Shown here in pieces: positions 1 through 10,254 of a DNA stretch of 64,000 nucleotides. The notes under the pieces are model-generated. The model saw nothing but the letters and a program-made list of their open reading frames with translations. It searched no databases and had not been told where the DNA came from. Each line of letters begins with the position of its first letter. The stretch's first letter is position 1. Both the position numbers and the translations under genes were made by a program. This stretch comes from an uncultured Selenomonas sp. (lineage in GTDB: Bacteria > Bacillota > Negativicutes > Selenomonadales > Selenomonadaceae), in the NCBI GenBank assembly GCA_947167105.1, contig CAMVGU010000009.1, positions 33,288 to 97,287 of the forward strand. Direction: 5' to 3'.

Positions 1-330
1 TCAAAAGCAGTAGCTAAATACATTCGCATTGCTCCGCGCAAGGTTCGCGTCGTCATGGATCTCATCCGTGGCAAGGACGTCGCCGAGGCATTTGCGATTC
101 TGAAGTTCACGCCGAAAGTCGGTGCCGAGGCCGTGGAAAAAGTCCTCCGCTCGGCTGTCGCCAACGCAGAGAACAACTTCAACATGAATGTTGATGACCT
201 TTACGTTTCCACCTGTTTCGTCGATCAGGGCCCGACGCTTAAGCGCATCCACCCGCGTTCCCGCGGGCAGGCGTTCAAGATCTTGAAGCGCACGAGCCAT
301 ATTACTGTCGTAGTCGACGAGAAGAATTGA
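1..330 (+). CDS. rplV: 50S ribosomal protein L22 (5' truncated by window)
   Basis: This is the C-terminal part of L22, open from the first base. The segment [18 protein letters not shown] and the end [18 protein letters not shown] are typical of L22. The protein binds 23S rRNA and its long beta-hairpin lines the exit tunnel of the large subunit. The stop is followed 16 bases later by the rpsC start, as expected within the S10-spc operon. About a dozen N-terminal residues lie outside the window. The identification is secure. Confidence 0.97.
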   Translation, partial: SKAVAKYIRIAPRKVRVVMDLIRGKDVAEAFAILKFTPKVGAEAVEKVLRSAVANAENNFNMNVDDLYVSTCFVDQGPTLKRIHPRSRGQAFKILKRTSHITVVVDEKN

Positions 331-346
331 GAAGGAGGGAAACGGA

Positions 347-1015
347 TTGGGTCAGAAAGTTAATCCGCATGGTATTCGTCTTGGCATTGTCAAGCAGTGG
401 GATGCCAAGTGGTATGCAGACAAGGATTTCGCAGATAATCTGCATGAGGATATCAAGATACGCGATTACCTGAAGAAGAGTCTCCAGGCAGCCGGGATTT
501 CCCGCGTTGAGACGGAGCGTACGAAAAATCGCCTGAAGATTACCATCCATACGGCGAAGCCGGGCATGGTCATCGGACGCGGCGGCTCCGGCATAGATCA
601 GATTAAGGAAGGCCTGAAGGGCTACACCGACAAGAAGGTTGACATCAACATCGCTGAGATCAAGCAGCCGGATATGGATGCCGCTCTCGTGGCGGAGAAC
701 ATTGCCGGTCAGCTTGAGCGCCGTATCGGCTTCCGCCGTGCGATGAAGCAGTCCGTGGGCCGCACCATGCGCCTGGGTGCCAAGGGCATCAAGATCACCT
801 GCAGCGGCCGTCTCGGCGGTGCAGAGATTGCCCGCAAGGAAAGCTACCGCGAGGGCAGCATTCCCCTGCACACCCTGCGTGCCGATATAGATTATGCCAC
901 GGCTGAGGCTCATACGACCTATGGCCGTATCGGTATTAAGGTCTGGATCTTCAAGGGCGAGGTCCTTCCAGAGAAAAAGCAGCGCAAGGCTGCTGCTGAA
1001 GGGAGCGAAGCTTAA
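347..1015 (+). CDS. rpsC: 30S ribosomal protein S3
   Basis: S3 (222 residues) forms part of the mRNA entry channel of the small subunit. It opens with [13 protein letters not shown], has the KH-domain loop [12 protein letters not shown] near residue 70, and has the C-terminal domain ending in a basic KKQRKAA tail. The start is TTG at 347, chosen because a strong GAAGGAGGG site lies just upstream and the protein then begins exactly where S3 normally does. Its stop codon overlaps the rplP start by one base (TAATG), which suggests translational coupling. Confidence 0.97.
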   Translation: MGQKVNPHGIRLGIVKQWDAKWYADKDFADNLHEDIKIRDYLKKSLQAAGISRVETERTKNRLKITIHTAKPGMVIGRGGSGIDQIKEGLKGYTDKKVDINIAEIKQPDMDAALVAENIAGQLERRIGFRRAMKQSVGRTMRLGAKGIKITCSGRLGGAEIARKESYREGSIPLHTLRADIDYATAEAHTTYGRIGIKVWIFKGEVLPEKKQRKAAAEGSEA

Positions 1016-1464
1016 TGTTAATTCCGAAGAGAGTTAAATACCGCAAGCAGTTCCGTGGCCGCATGAAGGGCAAGGCCAATCGTGGCAATACCGTGAGCCA
1101 TGGCCAGTACGGCCTTGTCGCTCTCGAGCCGGCTTGGATTACGAACCGCCAGATTGAGGCAGCCCGTATCGCTATGACCCGTTACATCAAGCGTGGCGGC
1201 CAGGTCTGGATCAAGATTTTCCCTGATAAGCCTGTCACGGCAAAGCCGGCCGAGACCCGCATGGGTTCCGGCAAGGGCTCGCCTGAGTACTGGGTGGCAG
1301 TCGTGAAGCCGGGTCGTGTCCTCTTCGAGATGGACGGCGTGTCCAAGGAAGTTGCCCGTGAGGCAATGCGCCTTGCAGGTCATAAGCTGCCGATCCGCAC
1401 GAAGTTCGTGATGAAGGAAGATACAGACGCAAAAGCAGAGGGCGGTGAAGTAAATGAAGGTTAA
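1015..1464 (+). CDS. rplP: 50S ribosomal protein L16
   Basis: L16 binds 23S rRNA near the peptidyl transferase centre and the A-site tRNA. The start [19 protein letters not shown] and the motif [17 protein letters not shown] are diagnostic. At 149 residues it is slightly longer than the usual 137-144, because of an acidic C-terminal tail. It overlaps rpsC by one base and rpmC by eleven, so the three genes are translated in a chain. Confidence 0.97.
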   Translation: MLIPKRVKYRKQFRGRMKGKANRGNTVSHGQYGLVALEPAWITNRQIEAARIAMTRYIKRGGQVWIKIFPDKPVTAKPAETRMGSGKGSPEYWVAVVKPGRVLFEMDGVSKEVAREAMRLAGHKLPIRTKFVMKEDTDAKAEGGEVNEG

Positions 1465-1648
1465 TGAGATCCGCGAGATGAACGCAGAGGAACTGAGCCA
1501 GAAACTTGCTTCGCTCAAAGAGGAACTGTTCGGCCTCCGTTTCCAGCTTGCCACCGGCCAGCTTGAGAACCCGATGCGCATCAAGGACGTCAAGAAGACG
1601 ATTGCCCGTATCAAGACGATCCAGCGCGAGCAGGAGCTCAAGGCTTGA
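1454..1648 (+). CDS. rpmC: 50S ribosomal protein L29
   Basis: L29 is a small two-helix protein at the exit-tunnel rim, where trigger factor and SRP dock. The 64 residues contain the L29 signature [20 protein letters not shown]. The ATG at 1454 lies inside the end of rplP, and its Shine-Dalgarno site (GGCGGTGAAG) is within rplP coding sequence. Order and length match the family. Confidence 0.96.
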   Translation: MKVNEIREMNAEELSQKLASLKEELFGLRFQLATGQLENPMRIKDVKKTIARIKTIQREQELKA

Positions 1649-1714
1649 TTTGAGCCCAGGCGAGTATAGAGGCCAGACGCGGGGCGTCGGCCAGATAAGG
1701 AAGGAGGCTCATCC

Positions 1715-1972
1715 GTGAGCGAGAGAAACGTACGCAAGACCAAGATTGGCAAGGTCATTTCTGATAAGATGGACAAGACTGTTGTAGTCGCTGTTGAGGA
1801 ACTCGAGCAGCACAAGCTCTACAAGAAGCCTGTCAAGAGAACTGTGAAATTCCATGCGCATGACGAGAAGAATGATGCGCATGTCGGCGATAAGGTGTCC
1901 CTGATGGAGACCCGTCCGCTTTCCAAAACGAAGCGCTGGAGAGTTGTCGAGGTCATCGAGCGCGCTAAGTAA
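1715..1972 (+). CDS. rpsQ: 30S ribosomal protein S17
   Basis: S17 is an OB-fold primary binder of 16S rRNA. Recognisable segments are [18 protein letters not shown] and the ending [16 protein letters not shown]. The start is GTG at 1715, preceded by AAGGAGG. The 66-base gap after rpmC is the longest in this stretch and shows no obvious signal. The length of 85 residues is normal. Confidence 0.96.
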   Translation: MSERNVRKTKIGKVISDKMDKTVVVAVEELEQHKLYKKPVKRTVKFHAHDEKNDAHVGDKVSLMETRPLSKTKRWRVVEVIERAK

Positions 1973-2001
1973 GCCAATTTTAAAGAAAGGGAGGTCTCAT
2001 A

Positions 2002-2370
2002 ATGATTCAGCAGCAAACCATCCTGAATGTTGGCGATAATACTGGCGCGAAAGAGATCATGTGCATCCGCGTGCTGGGCGGCTCCTACCGCAAGTATGCC
2101 AACATCGGTGATATCATCGTCGCTTCTGTCAAGTCTGCCCAGCCGGGCGGCCAGGTCAAGAAGGGCGATGTCGTGAAGGCAGTCGTCGTGCGCTCCGTAA
2201 AGGGCCTGCGCCGCCAGGACGGCTCTTACATTCGATTCGATGAGAACGCAGCCGTCCTCATCAAGGAGGACAAGACCCCGAGAGGCACGCGTATCTTTGG
2301 ACCGGTGGCCCGCGAGCTCCGCGACAAGGATTTTATGAAGATCGTGTCTTTGGCTCCGGAAGTGCTTTGA
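2002..2370 (+). CDS. rplN: 50S ribosomal protein L14
   Basis: L14 is a beta-barrel protein at the subunit interface (bridge B8) and the docking site of the silencing factor RsfS. It begins [19 protein letters not shown] and ends [23 protein letters not shown], both diagnostic, with the usual length of 122 residues. The site AAAGGGAGG lies upstream of the ATG. It is followed by rplX as in almost all bacteria. Confidence 0.97.
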   Translation: MIQQQTILNVGDNTGAKEIMCIRVLGGSYRKYANIGDIIVASVKSAQPGGQVKKGDVVKAVVVRSVKGLRRQDGSYIRFDENAAVLIKEDKTPRGTRIFGPVARELRDKDFMKIVSLAPEVL

Positions 2371-2386
2371 GCAAGGAGGTGCTATT

Positions 2387-2719
2387 TTGTCATTCGTTAA
2401 ACTGAACGTGAAGAAGGGCGACACGGTTCTCGTGCTGTCCGGCAAGGATAAGGGCAAGCAGGGCAAAATTACTGCTGCCATGCCGAAGAAGGGCAAGGTT
2501 GTTGTGGAAGGCGTAAACAAGGTCAAGCGCCACACGAAGCCGAATGTCAAGGCTCCCCAGGGCGGTATCATTGTGAAGGAAATGCCGATGCCGGCATGCA
2601 AGGTCATGCTTGTGTGCCCGGCTTGCTCCAAGCCGACCCGGGTTGCCCATAAAGAGGTCAATGGCAAGATGGTCCGCGCCTGCAAGAAGTGCGGCGAGAC
2701 AATCGACCAGACGAAATAA
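2387..2719 (+). CDS. rplX: 50S ribosomal protein L24
   Basis: L24 starts large-subunit assembly and sits at the tunnel exit. The KOW motif is near the N terminus ([18 protein letters not shown]). The C-terminal half has two Cys pairs (CPAC at about residue 74 and CKKC at about 98), a zinc-binding form seen in many Firmicutes. The start is TTG at 2387 with GCAAGGAGGT upstream; no ATG is placed to give the conserved [11 protein letters not shown] start. Confidence 0.95.
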   Translation: MSFVKLNVKKGDTVLVLSGKDKGKQGKITAAMPKKGKVVVEGVNKVKRHTKPNVKAPQGGIIVKEMPMPACKVMLVCPACSKPTRVAHKEVNGKMVRACKKCGETIDQTK

Positions 2720-2744
2720 ATCATGAAGGGAAGGAGGTAACCAA

Positions 2745-3284
2745 ATGGATAGACTGCAGGAAAAATACCAGAAGGAAGTTATGCCGGCTTTGACGGAGAA
2801 GTTCGGCTACAAGAATGTGATGCAGCTCCCTAAAGTGGAGAAAATCATCATCAACATGGGCGTCGGCGAAGCTGTCGGCAATCCCAAGGCTTTGGATTCT
2901 GCCGTGGCTGATCTGACGGCTATCGCCGGCCAGAAGCCGCTCCTTACCCGTGCCAAGAGGTCTCTTGCTGCCTGGAAGCTCCGCGAGGGCATGCCCATCG
3001 GCTGCAAGGTGACACTTAGGGGCACTCGTATGTATCAGTTCCTCGACAAGTTCATGAATGTCGCCCTGCCCCGCGTCCGTGACTTCCGCGGCGTGTCTGA
3101 CAAGGCTTTCGATGGCCGCGGCAACTACGCTGTGGGCCTGAAGGAGCAGCTCATTTTCCCGGAAATCGAGTACGACAAGATCGACAAGATCCGTGGCATG
3201 AACATTGTTATCGTTACGACGGCAAAGACGGATGAGGAAGCCAGGGAACTCCTGAAACTCATGGGTATGCCGTTCAAGGCGTAA
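2745..3284 (+). CDS. rplE: 50S ribosomal protein L5
   Basis: L5 binds 5S rRNA and contacts P-site tRNA in the central protuberance. The 179 residues show the family pattern [37 protein letters not shown] and a C-terminal [19 protein letters not shown]. The upstream GGGAAGGAGGT is a very strong ribosome site. Position between rplX and rpsN is canonical. Confidence 0.97.
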   Translation: MDRLQEKYQKEVMPALTEKFGYKNVMQLPKVEKIIINMGVGEAVGNPKALDSAVADLTAIAGQKPLLTRAKRSLAAWKLREGMPIGCKVTLRGTRMYQFLDKFMNVALPRVRDFRGVSDKAFDGRGNYAVGLKEQLIFPEIEYDKIDKIRGMNIVIVTTAKTDEEARELLKLMGMPFKA

Positions 3285-3302
3285 GAAGGAGGAAAGAGTT
3301 CC

Positions 3303-3497
3303 ATGGCAAAGACTTCTATGAAGCAAAAGTGGGAGAGGGATCAGGTGAACCCGAAGTTCTCGACCCGCCAGCACAACCGCTGCAAGATTTGCGGCCGCCC
3401 CCATGGCTACCTGCGCAAGTTTGAGATGTGCCGTATCTGCTTCCGCGAGCAGAGCTATGCCGGTGCAATTCCCGGTGTTACCAAGGCAAGCTGGTAA
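3303..3497 (+). CDS. rpsN: 30S ribosomal protein S14, zinc-binding type Z
   Basis: This is the short zinc form of S14 (64 residues; type Z is usually 61), which packs against S3 and S10 in the head of the small subunit. Four ligand cysteines are visible as CKIC near residue 28 and CRIC near residue 43, with the family ending GVTKASW. The N terminus is a few residues longer than the commonest form. It is preceded by AAGAAGGAGGAAAG. Confidence 0.96.
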   Translation: MAKTSMKQKWERDQVNPKFSTRQHNRCKICGRPHGYLRKFEMCRICFREQSYAGAIPGVTKASW

Positions 3498-3529
3498 GCC
3501 GTTAGATTGAAAGGAGGATATCGGTTACT

Positions 3530-3928
3530 ATGTCAATGACTGATCCTATTGCAGATATGCTTACTCGTTTGCGCAATGCAAACTCTGTATTCCATGAGAC
3601 GGTGGATGTCCCTGGCTCCAAGGTGAAGCAGGCTATTGCTGAGGTCTTGAAGAACGAGGGCTTCATCAAGGACTACACTTTCAGCGAAGATGGCAAGCAG
3701 GGCATGATTACCATTTCCCTGAAGTACGGCCCGAGCCGTGAAAAGGTCATCTCCGGCATCAAGCGCATCTCGAAGCCGGGTCTCAGGCAGTATGCGAAGC
3801 ATGATGAGCTTCCTCGCGTACTGGGTGGGCTGGGCGTTGCCATCATCTCCACTTCCAAGGGGATCATGAGCGACCGTGATGCACGCAAGGCCGGTCTGGG
3901 CGGCGAAGTCATCGCTTACGTCTGGTAA
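3530..3928 (+). CDS. rpsH: 30S ribosomal protein S8
   Basis: S8 binds the central domain of 16S rRNA and, in many bacteria, represses the spc operon through a site near rplE. The start [17 protein letters not shown] and the C-terminal [22 protein letters not shown] are typical, and 132 residues is normal. A second in-frame ATG two codons later is possible, but the site AAAGGAGGATA fits the ATG at 3530. Confidence 0.97.
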   Translation: MSMTDPIADMLTRLRNANSVFHETVDVPGSKVKQAIAEVLKNEGFIKDYTFSEDGKQGMITISLKYGPSREKVISGIKRISKPGLRQYAKHDELPRVLGGLGVAIISTSKGIMSDRDARKAGLGGEVIAYVW

Positions 3929-3955
3929 TTGAATTTGTAGTCAGGAGGTGTACAG

Positions 3956-4507
3956 ATGTCAAGAATTGGTAATGCGCCGATTACGATCCCGGCGGGCGTG
4001 ACTGTCACGGTCGACGAGACCAATCTGGTCAAGGTCAAGGGCCCGAAAGGCGAACTTTCCCGCCAGATCAATCAGGATATGAAAGTAACCGTCGAAGGCG
4101 CGACCGTCAAGGTCGAGCGCCCGTCCGACGATAAACAGCACAGGTCCCTGCACGGACTTTCCCGTACGCTCATCAACAATATGGTGGTCGGCGTGACGGA
4201 GGGCTATACAAAGAACCTGGAAATTGCGGGCGTCGGCTATCGCGCCCAGAAACAGGGCAAGAATCTGAACCTCTCCCTGGGTTTCTCCCACCCGGTCATC
4301 GTCGAACCGCCTGCGGGCATTACGTTCGATGTGCCGAGTGCTACGGCTATCACGGTTTCCGGTATCGACAAGGAAGTTGTCGGTCAGATTGCCGCTGAGA
4401 TCCGCAGCTTCCGTGAGCCGGAGCCTTATAAGGGCAAGGGCATCCACTATGTCGGTGAGCATATCCGTCGCAAGGAAGGCAAGGCCGGCGCTAAGGGCAA
4501 GAAATAA
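3956..4507 (+). CDS. rplF: 50S ribosomal protein L6
   Basis: L6 is a two-domain protein near the sarcin-ricin loop. The 183 residues begin [16 protein letters not shown] and end with the repeat domain motif [20 protein letters not shown] followed by a basic tail. TCAGGAGGTG lies upstream. Context and length are standard for the spc operon. Confidence 0.97.
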   Translation: MSRIGNAPITIPAGVTVTVDETNLVKVKGPKGELSRQINQDMKVTVEGATVKVERPSDDKQHRSLHGLSRTLINNMVVGVTEGYTKNLEIAGVGYRAQKQGKNLNLSLGFSHPVIVEPPAGITFDVPSATAITVSGIDKEVVGQIAAEIRSFREPEPYKGKGIHYVGEHIRRKEGKAGAKGKK

Positions 4508-4529
4508 TTAACGGAAGGAGTGAAGCTCA

Positions 4530-4889
4530 GTGCTTAATAAGGCAGATAAGAACAAGGCCAGGAAAATCCGCCATCTGCGTGTCCGCAACCATATCTCTGG
4601 CACGGCGGAGCGTCCGCGTCTCAACGTTTACCGTAGCCTGGCGAACATCTACGCACAGGTCATCGATGATGAAAAGGGCGTAACGCTCGTTTCTGCAAGC
4701 TCCAAGGATAAGGGCTTTGAACAGTACGGCGGCAATATCGAGGCTGCCAAGGCTGTTGGTGCCGAGATTGCGAAACGTACACTTGAGAAGGGCATCAAGG
4801 AGGTCGTTTTCGACCGTGGCGGTTATGTGTATCATGGCCGTGTAGCTGCCCTCGCTGAGGCTGCCCGTGAAGCAGGCCTCAAGTTCTGA
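4530..4889 (+). CDS. rplR: 50S ribosomal protein L18
   Basis: L18 binds 5S rRNA together with L5. The 119 residues contain [19 protein letters not shown] and [20 protein letters not shown], the family signature. The start is GTG at 4530 with CGGAAGGAG upstream; the first ATG lies beyond the conserved region. It sits between rplF and rpsE as expected. Confidence 0.96.
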   Translation: MLNKADKNKARKIRHLRVRNHISGTAERPRLNVYRSLANIYAQVIDDEKGVTLVSASSKDKGFEQYGGNIEAAKAVGAEIAKRTLEKGIKEVVFDRGGYVYHGRVAALAEAAREAGLKF

Positions 4890-4906
4890 GATAGGGAGGT
4901 AAATGC

Positions 4907-5431
4907 ATGGCTAGGAATTTTGACCGCAATTCGGACCGCCGCGAGGAGAATCCGGAGTTCGAAGAAAAGGTCGTCTATATTAACCGTGTTGCGAAGGTCG
5001 TCAAGGGCGGCCGTCGCTTCTCGTTCAGCGCTCTCGTTGTCGTTGGCAACAAGAAGGGCAAGGTCGGCGTCGGTCTCGGCAAGGCTGCCGAGGTGCCGGA
5101 GGCTATTCGCAAGGGCGTTGAGGACGCAAAGAAGAACCTTGTCGAAGTTGCCCTGAAGGACAACCGCACGATTCCCCATGAGATGCTGGGCATCTTTGGT
5201 GCCGGTCAGGTAATGCTGAAGCCGGCTGCCAAAGGTACTGGTGTTATCGCCGGCGGCCCGGTGCGTGCAGTGCTGGAGCTTGCAGGCGTCCATGATATTT
5301 TGACGAAGTCCCTGGGTTCTTCCAATCCGAACAACATGGTGCGTGCTGCCATGGAAGGCCTGAAGGCGCTGAAGCGTCCGGAGGTCGTGGCACAGCTCCG
5401 TGGCAAGACTGTCGAAGAGATTATGGGCTGA
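4907..5431 (+). CDS. rpsE: 30S ribosomal protein S5
   Basis: S5 lies at the mRNA entrance with S3 and S4 and influences decoding accuracy. The 174 residues include [19 protein letters not shown] and [19 protein letters not shown], followed by the [17 protein letters not shown] segment. It is preceded by ATAGGGAGGT. The stop is 13 bases before the rpmD start. The N terminus is rich in charged residues, as often in Firmicutes. Confidence 0.97.
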   Translation: MARNFDRNSDRREENPEFEEKVVYINRVAKVVKGGRRFSFSALVVVGNKKGKVGVGLGKAAEVPEAIRKGVEDAKKNLVEVALKDNRTIPHEMLGIFGAGQVMLKPAAKGTGVIAGGPVRAVLELAGVHDILTKSLGSSNPNNMVRAAMEGLKALKRPEVVAQLRGKTVEEIMG

Positions 5432-5444
5432 GGAGGGGATGTTC

Positions 5445-5630
5445 ATGGCAAAAGTTAAGGTTACGCTGAAGAAGAGCCTTATAGGACACCCTGATACGCA
5501 GCGCCGTACCGTGCGCTCCTTGGGCCTTCGCAAGATCAATTCGGTCGCCATCCTGCCGGATACCCCGGCTGTGCGTGGCCAGCTCCATAAGGTTGAGCAT
5601 CTGATCTCCGTGGAAGAGATCGCAGAATAA
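5445..5630 (+). CDS. rpmD: 50S ribosomal protein L30
   Basis: L30 is a small non-essential protein of the large subunit (61 residues here). The start was placed at ATG 5445, with GGAGGGG about eight bases upstream, giving the family start [14 protein letters not shown] and the segment LGLRKINS. A longer frame running back to 5400 overlaps rpsE and lacks a ribosome site. Confidence 0.95.
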   Translation: MAKVKVTLKKSLIGHPDTQRRTVRSLGLRKINSVAILPDTPAVRGQLHKVEHLISVEEIAE

Positions 5631-5657
5631 TAATTTCACAGGACAGGAGGTGCAGCA

Positions 5658-6107
5658 ATGCAGTTACATGAATTAAAGCCGGCAGAGGGTGCGCGCAAAG
5701 TGCGTAACCGTGTTGGCCGCGGCCTTGGCTCCGGCAACGGCAAGACCTCTGGCCGCGGCATGAAGGGCCAGAAGTCCCGCAGCGGCGCCAGCATCCGTAC
5801 CGGTTTTGAAGGCGGTCAGATGCCCCTTTACCGCCGTCTCCCGAAGCGCGGCTTCAACAATATCTGGGCTAAGGCTTATGCCGAGGTCAATGTTGAAAGC
5901 CTGAATCGTTTCGAGGATGGCACTGTCGTGGACCCTGTGGCTCTCGTGGAGAGCGGCCTCGTAAAGAATGTCCGCGACGGCATCCGCATCCTGGGCAAGG
6001 GCGATATCACCAAGAAGCTTACGGTTCGTGCCAACGGCTTTACCAAATCGGCTGAGGAGAAGATTGCCGCAGCAGGCGGCACTGCCGAAAAAATCGAGGT
6101 GAGGTGA
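5658..6107 (+). CDS. rplO: 50S ribosomal protein L15
   Basis: L15 is a late-assembly large-subunit protein. It starts [14 protein letters not shown] and has the glycine/arginine-rich N-terminal arm [20 protein letters not shown], followed by [18 protein letters not shown]. The 149 residues are normal. Its TGA is separated by a single base from the TTG start of secY, so the two are probably coupled. Confidence 0.97.
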   Translation: MQLHELKPAEGARKVRNRVGRGLGSGNGKTSGRGMKGQKSRSGASIRTGFEGGQMPLYRRLPKRGFNNIWAKAYAEVNVESLNRFEDGTVVDPVALVESGLVKNVRDGIRILGKGDITKKLTVRANGFTKSAEEKIAAAGGTAEKIEVR

Positions 6108-6108
6108 G

Positions 6109-7365
6109 TTGCTCTCAGCCCTTGGCAACATCTTCAAGATTCCCGAGCTGAGACAGAAGATTGTCTTCACTCTGATTATGTTCGCGATTTTCCGCATGGG
6201 GACGCATATTCCCGTGCCCGGCGTCGATCCGACGGCGATTGAGCAGCTCTTCGCGAACGGCAACCTTTTCGGGCTTCTGGATTTGTTTTCCGGTGGCGCT
6301 TTCTCCAAGTTCTCCATCTTTGCGATGAGCATTACCCCGTACATCAACGCGGCAATCATCATACAGTTGCTGAATGTCGTCATACCGACCCTGGAACAGT
6401 GGTCGAAAGAAGGGGCGGAGGGCCACAAGAAAACGACCCAGGTGACACGCTATCTTACGGTAGTCCTGGCTTTTCTCCAGGCCATCGGGATGTCCATCGG
6501 CCTGAAGGCAGCTATTTTGAACCCGAACCCCGTGAACATCCTGATTATAGCGATTACCCTCACGGCGGGAACGGTCTTCCTGATGTGGCTGGGTGAGCAG
6601 ATCACGGCCCAGGGTGTTGGCAACGGCATCTCGCTTATTATATTCGCCGGCATCGTAGCGGCCTTGCCAAAGAATATCGGGACTATTTACCATTATGTCC
6701 AGGCCGGTACAATCAGCTATCTCTCTGTGTTCCTGTTTGCGGTCATTGCGATTGCGATGGTTGTCTTTGTCATACACATTGAGACAGGCTTTAGGCGCAT
6801 ACCCATTTCCTACGCGAAAAGAGTGGTGGGGCAACGTGCCTTTGGCGGACATTCCAGCCATATACCGCTCAAAGTCAACCAGGCTGGTGTCATTCCGATT
6901 ATTTTTGCATCGTCTGTACTGATGTTTCCGGTGACTGTTGTCCAGTTTATTGATGTACCCTGGGTAAAGACAGTGGCCGCTTATCTGGAGTGGGGAACGC
7001 CTTTGCAGACCACCCTTTATGTGCTGCTCATTATTTTCTTCACCTACTTCTATACTGCTGTAACTGTCAAGATACCGGATATGGCAGACAACTTGAAGAA
7101 ATACGGCGGCTTTATTCCGGGTATACGTCCTGGTCAGCCGACTGCTGATTATCTCGACCATGTGCTGACGCGTATCACTCTTGCCGGCTCCGTCTTTCTC
7201 GCCTTCATTGCGGTCCTGCCGAACATGATTGCCGGCCTGACCCATATCGAGGGCGTGTACTTCGGCGGCACGGCTCTGCTGATCGTTGTGGGCGTTGCCC
7301 TGCAGACCATGAAGCAGATTGAGTCCATGGTAGTCATGCGCCACTATGAGGGGTTCATGAAGTAA
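6109..7365 (+). CDS. secY: Protein translocase subunit SecY
   Basis: SecY is the central pore of the Sec translocon in the inner membrane, working with SecE, SecG and SecA. The 418 residues contain about ten hydrophobic segments. Family landmarks are FRMGTHIPVPGVD near residue 30, the plug region DLFSGGAFSKFSIFAM and the C-terminal loop PGIRPGQPTADYL. The start is TTG at 6109, with the ribosome site in the end of rplO (GAGGTGAGG). adk follows 18 bases later. Confidence 0.97.
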   Translation: MLSALGNIFKIPELRQKIVFTLIMFAIFRMGTHIPVPGVDPTAIEQLFANGNLFGLLDLFSGGAFSKFSIFAMSITPYINAAIIIQLLNVVIPTLEQWSKEGAEGHKKTTQVTRYLTVVLAFLQAIGMSIGLKAAILNPNPVNILIIAITLTAGTVFLMWLGEQITAQGVGNGISLIIFAGIVAALPKNIGTIYHYVQAGTISYLSVFLFAVIAIAMVVFVIHIETGFRRIPISYAKRVVGQRAFGGHSSHIPLKVNQAGVIPIIFASSVLMFPVTVVQFIDVPWVKTVAAYLEWGTPLQTTLYVLLIIFFTYFYTAVTVKIPDMADNLKKYGGFIPGIRPGQPTADYLDHVLTRITLAGSVFLAFIAVLPNMIAGLTHIEGVYFGGTALLIVVGVALQTMKQIESMVVMRHYEGFMK

Positions 7366-7383
7366 GGAAGGAAGGTTTTTCCT

Positions 7384-8028
7384 ATGCATCTTTTGTTAAT
7401 GGGTCCTCCGGGCGCTGGCAAAGGCACGCAGGCCGCTGAGCTGGTCAAGGAATTTTCCATTCCGCATATCTCTACCGGCGATATGTTCCGCGCCGCCATC
7501 AAGGAAGGCACGGAAATGGGCAAGCAGGCGAAGGCTTTCATCGATGCCGGCAATCTGGTGCCGGATGAAGTCACTATCGGCATCGTCCGTGAGCGTCTGG
7601 CGAAGGATGACTGCAAGCAGGGCTTTATCCTCGACGGCTTTCCGCGTACTGTTGCCCAGGCCGATGCCCTTAAGGGCATCCTGGATGAGCTGGGACTTGA
7701 GCTGACCCGTGTGCTGAATATCAGCGTACCGAGCGAAGACCTCATTGCCCGTGCCGTTGGCCGCCGCATCTGCAAGAAGTGCGGTGCAACCTATCACGTG
7801 GAATTCAACCCGCCGAAGGCGGAAGGCACTTGCGATGAGTGCGGCGGTGAGCTTTACCAGCGAGCAGATGATACGCCTGAGACCATGGGCAACCGCCTGC
7901 AGAAATATGAGGAGTCCACGAAGCCGCTGATTGATTATTACAAGAAGGCCGGGCTCTACACCGAAATTGATGGCCGTCAGGCTATTGGCAAGGTGACTAA
8001 GGATCTCATTGCCTCGCTGAAAGGCTGA
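7384..8028 (+). CDS. adk: Adenylate kinase (zinc-LID form)
   Basis: Adenylate kinase interconverts ATP + AMP and two ADP in the cytoplasm. The P-loop [11 protein letters not shown] is at residues 5-15, the AMP site [10 protein letters not shown] near 31 and the Asp-Gly-Phe-Pro-Arg motif near 84. The LID carries a Cys4 zinc site (CKKC and CDEC around residues 129-153). The 214 residues are normal. In related bacteria map follows, but here a terminator and infA follow instead. Confidence 0.97.
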   Translation: MHLLLMGPPGAGKGTQAAELVKEFSIPHISTGDMFRAAIKEGTEMGKQAKAFIDAGNLVPDEVTIGIVRERLAKDDCKQGFILDGFPRTVAQADALKGILDELGLELTRVLNISVPSEDLIARAVGRRICKKCGATYHVEFNPPKAEGTCDECGGELYQRADDTPETMGNRLQKYEESTKPLIDYYKKAGLYTEIDGRQAIGKVTKDLIASLKG

Positions 8029-8047
8029 ATGCGGATTCAATTACAGC

Positions 8048-8073
8048 AAGGCGGCCTTAAGTGGCCGCTTTGT
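8048..8073 (+). terminator. Stem-loop terminator after adk
   Basis: The stem GCGGCC (8051-8056) pairs with GGCCGC (8063-8068) across a six-base loop and is followed by TTTGTTTG. It probably reduces readthrough from secY-adk into infA. The T-tract is interrupted, so termination may be partial. Confidence 0.6.
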
Positions 8074-8136
8074 TTGTAAGAAGACCAGGTTCTGAGTCAG
8101 GCAAGGCGCCTGGAAGGGTTGACAGAAGGGGAATAT

Positions 8137-8355
8137 ATGTCAAAGCAAGACGTTATCGAAGTAGAAGGCAAGGTCCTGGAAGCGCTGCCTAACGCAATGT
8201 TCCAGGTCGAGCTTGAAAACGGGCACGTAGTGCTCGCACATGTGTCCGGCAAGATCCGCATGAATTTCATCCGCATCCTGCCCGGCGACAAGGTGACAAT
8301 AGAGCTGACGCCCTATGACCTGACGCGCGGACGCATCACCTACCGTTTCAAATAA
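8137..8355 (+). CDS. infA: Translation initiation factor IF-1
   Basis: IF-1 blocks the A site during initiation and is an OB-fold protein of 72 residues. Landmarks are [37 protein letters not shown] and the end [12 protein letters not shown]. The start at ATG 8137 gives the universal MSKQD beginning, with AGAAGGGG upstream. The usual downstream genes rpmJ and rpsM are absent; a terminator follows immediately. Confidence 0.96.
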   Translation: MSKQDVIEVEGKVLEALPNAMFQVELENGHVVLAHVSGKIRMNFIRILPGDKVTIELTPYDLTRGRITYRFK

Positions 8356-8370
8356 TGATTAATAGAGAAG

Positions 8371-8405
8371 AGGGCAGTCCTGCTGAGTGGGACTGCCCTT
8401 TTGAT
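8371..8405 (+). terminator. Rho-independent terminator of the ribosomal operon
   Basis: The perfect stem AGGGCAGTCC (8371-8380) pairs with GGACTGCCCT (8390-8399), followed by a T-rich run. It closes the ribosomal protein operon after infA. Confidence 0.9.
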
Positions 8406-8456
8406 TTTTCTGGTTTGCTTCCTTAACATTGCCCTGAATAGGAGCGATGCGCGTCC

Positions 8457-8485
8457 TTGACAGGAATACAGAAAAATATTAGAAT
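8457..8485 (+). promoter_or_regulatory. Sigma-70-type promoter upstream of rny
   Basis: The -35 box TTGACA (8457-8462) is a perfect consensus and is separated by 17 bases from the -10 box TAGAAT (8480-8485). A leader of roughly 70 bases would precede the rny start. Confidence 0.75.
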
Positions 8486-8562
8486 ATAACGGTATGGGTA
8501 TAACATTTATACACCAGCAGTTGGAGGATAATATATCTTAAAAGCAGAAAAAAGAGAGGGGG

Positions 8563-10107
8563 GTGAGTATTATCGTTACAGTGATAATCGTGGCAGTAAT
8601 CGCTGTGGCCATAGGCGTAGGCATAGGCTACATGATGCGCAAGCAGACGGCTGAGGCTCAGATTGGCTCGGCGGAGCAGGAAGCGTTGCGCATTATCTCG
8701 GAAGCCGAGCAGAAGGGCGAGAATCGCAAAAAGGAAGCCCTGCTGGAAGCCAAGGAGGAAATTCATCGCCAGCGTCAGGAACTGGATCGCGATACGAAGG
8801 AGCGCCGCAGCGAAATCCAGCGGCAGGAACGCCGCATGGTGCAGAAAGAGGAAAACCTCGACCGCAAGCTGGAGTCGCTGGAAAAGAAGGAAACGGCGAT
8901 TGCCCGCAAGGAAGAACGCCTGGACAGATCCCAGGCTGCTGTAGACGAAATGCACGCCAGGCAGCAGGCTGAGTTGGAACGCATTTCCGGACTGAGTGCG
9001 GAGGAAGCGCGTACTCTGATCATGGCTGAGACGGAGGAAGGCCTCAAGCATGAGAAGGCCATGAAGATCAAGGAGTACGAGCAGCAGACGAAGGACGAGG
9101 CGGATAAGAAGGCACGTGAGATTCTCTCCACTGCCATACAGCGCTGTGCTGCGGATCATGTGGCAGAAACTACGGTGTCGGTGGTCGCTCTGCCCAACGA
9201 TGAGATGAAGGGCCGTATCATCGGACGTGAGGGGCGCAATATCCGGACGCTGGAAACCATGACGGGCATCGATCTCATCATTGACGATACCCCGGAAGCG
9301 GTCATACTGTCCGGCTTCGATCCAGTGCGTCGCGAGATCGCGCGTATCGCTCTGGAAAAGCTGATTCAGGATGGGCGCATTCATCCGGCCCGTATCGAGG
9401 AAATGGTGGAGAAGGCGCGCCGTGAAGTAGAGCAGCGCATCAAGGAAGCCGGTGAGCAGGCTACATTTGACACGGGCGTACACGGCATCCACCCGGAGCT
9501 GGTCAAGCTCCTGGGGCGCCTGCGCTACCGCACGAGTTACGGCCAGAACGTGCTGAATCATTCCGTCGAGGTCGCTCATCTGGCAGGCGTGATGGCGGCC
9601 GAGCTGGGCTGCGATGTGATGCTGGCCAAGCGTGGCGGCCTGTTGCATGACATCGGCAAGTCCATCGACCACGAGGTGGAGGGTTCCCACACTGCTATCG
9701 GTGCGGATATTGCCCGCAAATACCGTGAATCCAAGGATGTCATCAACGCGATTGCGTCCCATCATGGGGACTGTGAGCCGACTTCCGTGGAGTCGGTGCT
9801 GGTGGCGGCAGCAGATGCTGTGTCGGCAGCCCGTCCGGGTGCCCGCCGCGAGAGCCTGGAGTCTTACCTGAAACGCCTGAAGAGCCTGGAAGAGATTGCA
9901 GAATCCTTTGAAGGCGTTGAGCGTTGCTTTGCTATCCAGGCCGGCCGCGAAATCCGCGTCATGGTGAAGCCGGACAAGGTGGACGACGTGGAGGCAGTGG
10001 CTTTGGCACATGACATTGTGAAGCGTATCGAGGATGAGCTGGAATATCCGGGTCAGATCAAGGCCACGGTCATCCGCGAAACGCGGGTCGTGGATTACGC
10101 CAAATGA
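8563..10107 (+). CDS. rny: Ribonuclease Y
   Basis: RNase Y is a membrane-anchored endoribonuclease that starts mRNA decay in Firmicutes. The 514 residues show an N-terminal transmembrane helix (residues 1-23), a long charged coiled coil (about 25-195), a KH domain ([15 protein letters not shown] near 221) and an HD domain with the metal motif [15 protein letters not shown] near 363. The start is GTG at 8563 behind GAGAGGGGG. It has its own promoter and terminator, so it is probably monocistronic. A close neighbour is ymdB, a known functional and genomic companion. Confidence 0.97.
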   Translation: MSIIVTVIIVAVIAVAIGVGIGYMMRKQTAEAQIGSAEQEALRIISEAEQKGENRKKEALLEAKEEIHRQRQELDRDTKERRSEIQRQERRMVQKEENLDRKLESLEKKETAIARKEERLDRSQAAVDEMHARQQAELERISGLSAEEARTLIMAETEEGLKHEKAMKIKEYEQQTKDEADKKAREILSTAIQRCAADHVAETTVSVVALPNDEMKGRIIGREGRNIRTLETMTGIDLIIDDTPEAVILSGFDPVRREIARIALEKLIQDGRIHPARIEEMVEKARREVEQRIKEAGEQATFDTGVHGIHPELVKLLGRLRYRTSYGQNVLNHSVEVAHLAGVMAAELGCDVMLAKRGGLLHDIGKSIDHEVEGSHTAIGADIARKYRESKDVINAIASHHGDCEPTSVESVLVAAADAVSAARPGARRESLESYLKRLKSLEEIAESFEGVERCFAIQAGREIRVMVKPDKVDDVEAVALAHDIVKRIEDELEYPGQIKATVIRETRVVDYAK

Positions 10108-10126
10108 TATTCTGATTGACTGCTGA

Positions 10127-10161
10127 GGAGGGTGCAGGGATTAAGCCTGTTCCCTCCTTTT
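10127..10161 (+). terminator. Terminator after rny
   Basis: GGAGGG (10127-10132) pairs with CCCTCC (10152-10157), with further pairing inside (AGG/CCT), and a short T run follows. Confidence 0.75.
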
Positions 10162-10254
10162 CTGGCAGTTAGGAGCTGTAGACTTATAAACTAAACATCT
10201 TGTTTGTCTGGTTTATTACGCTACAGTTTCTTAGAGCTGCCGAAGGAGGCAGAT

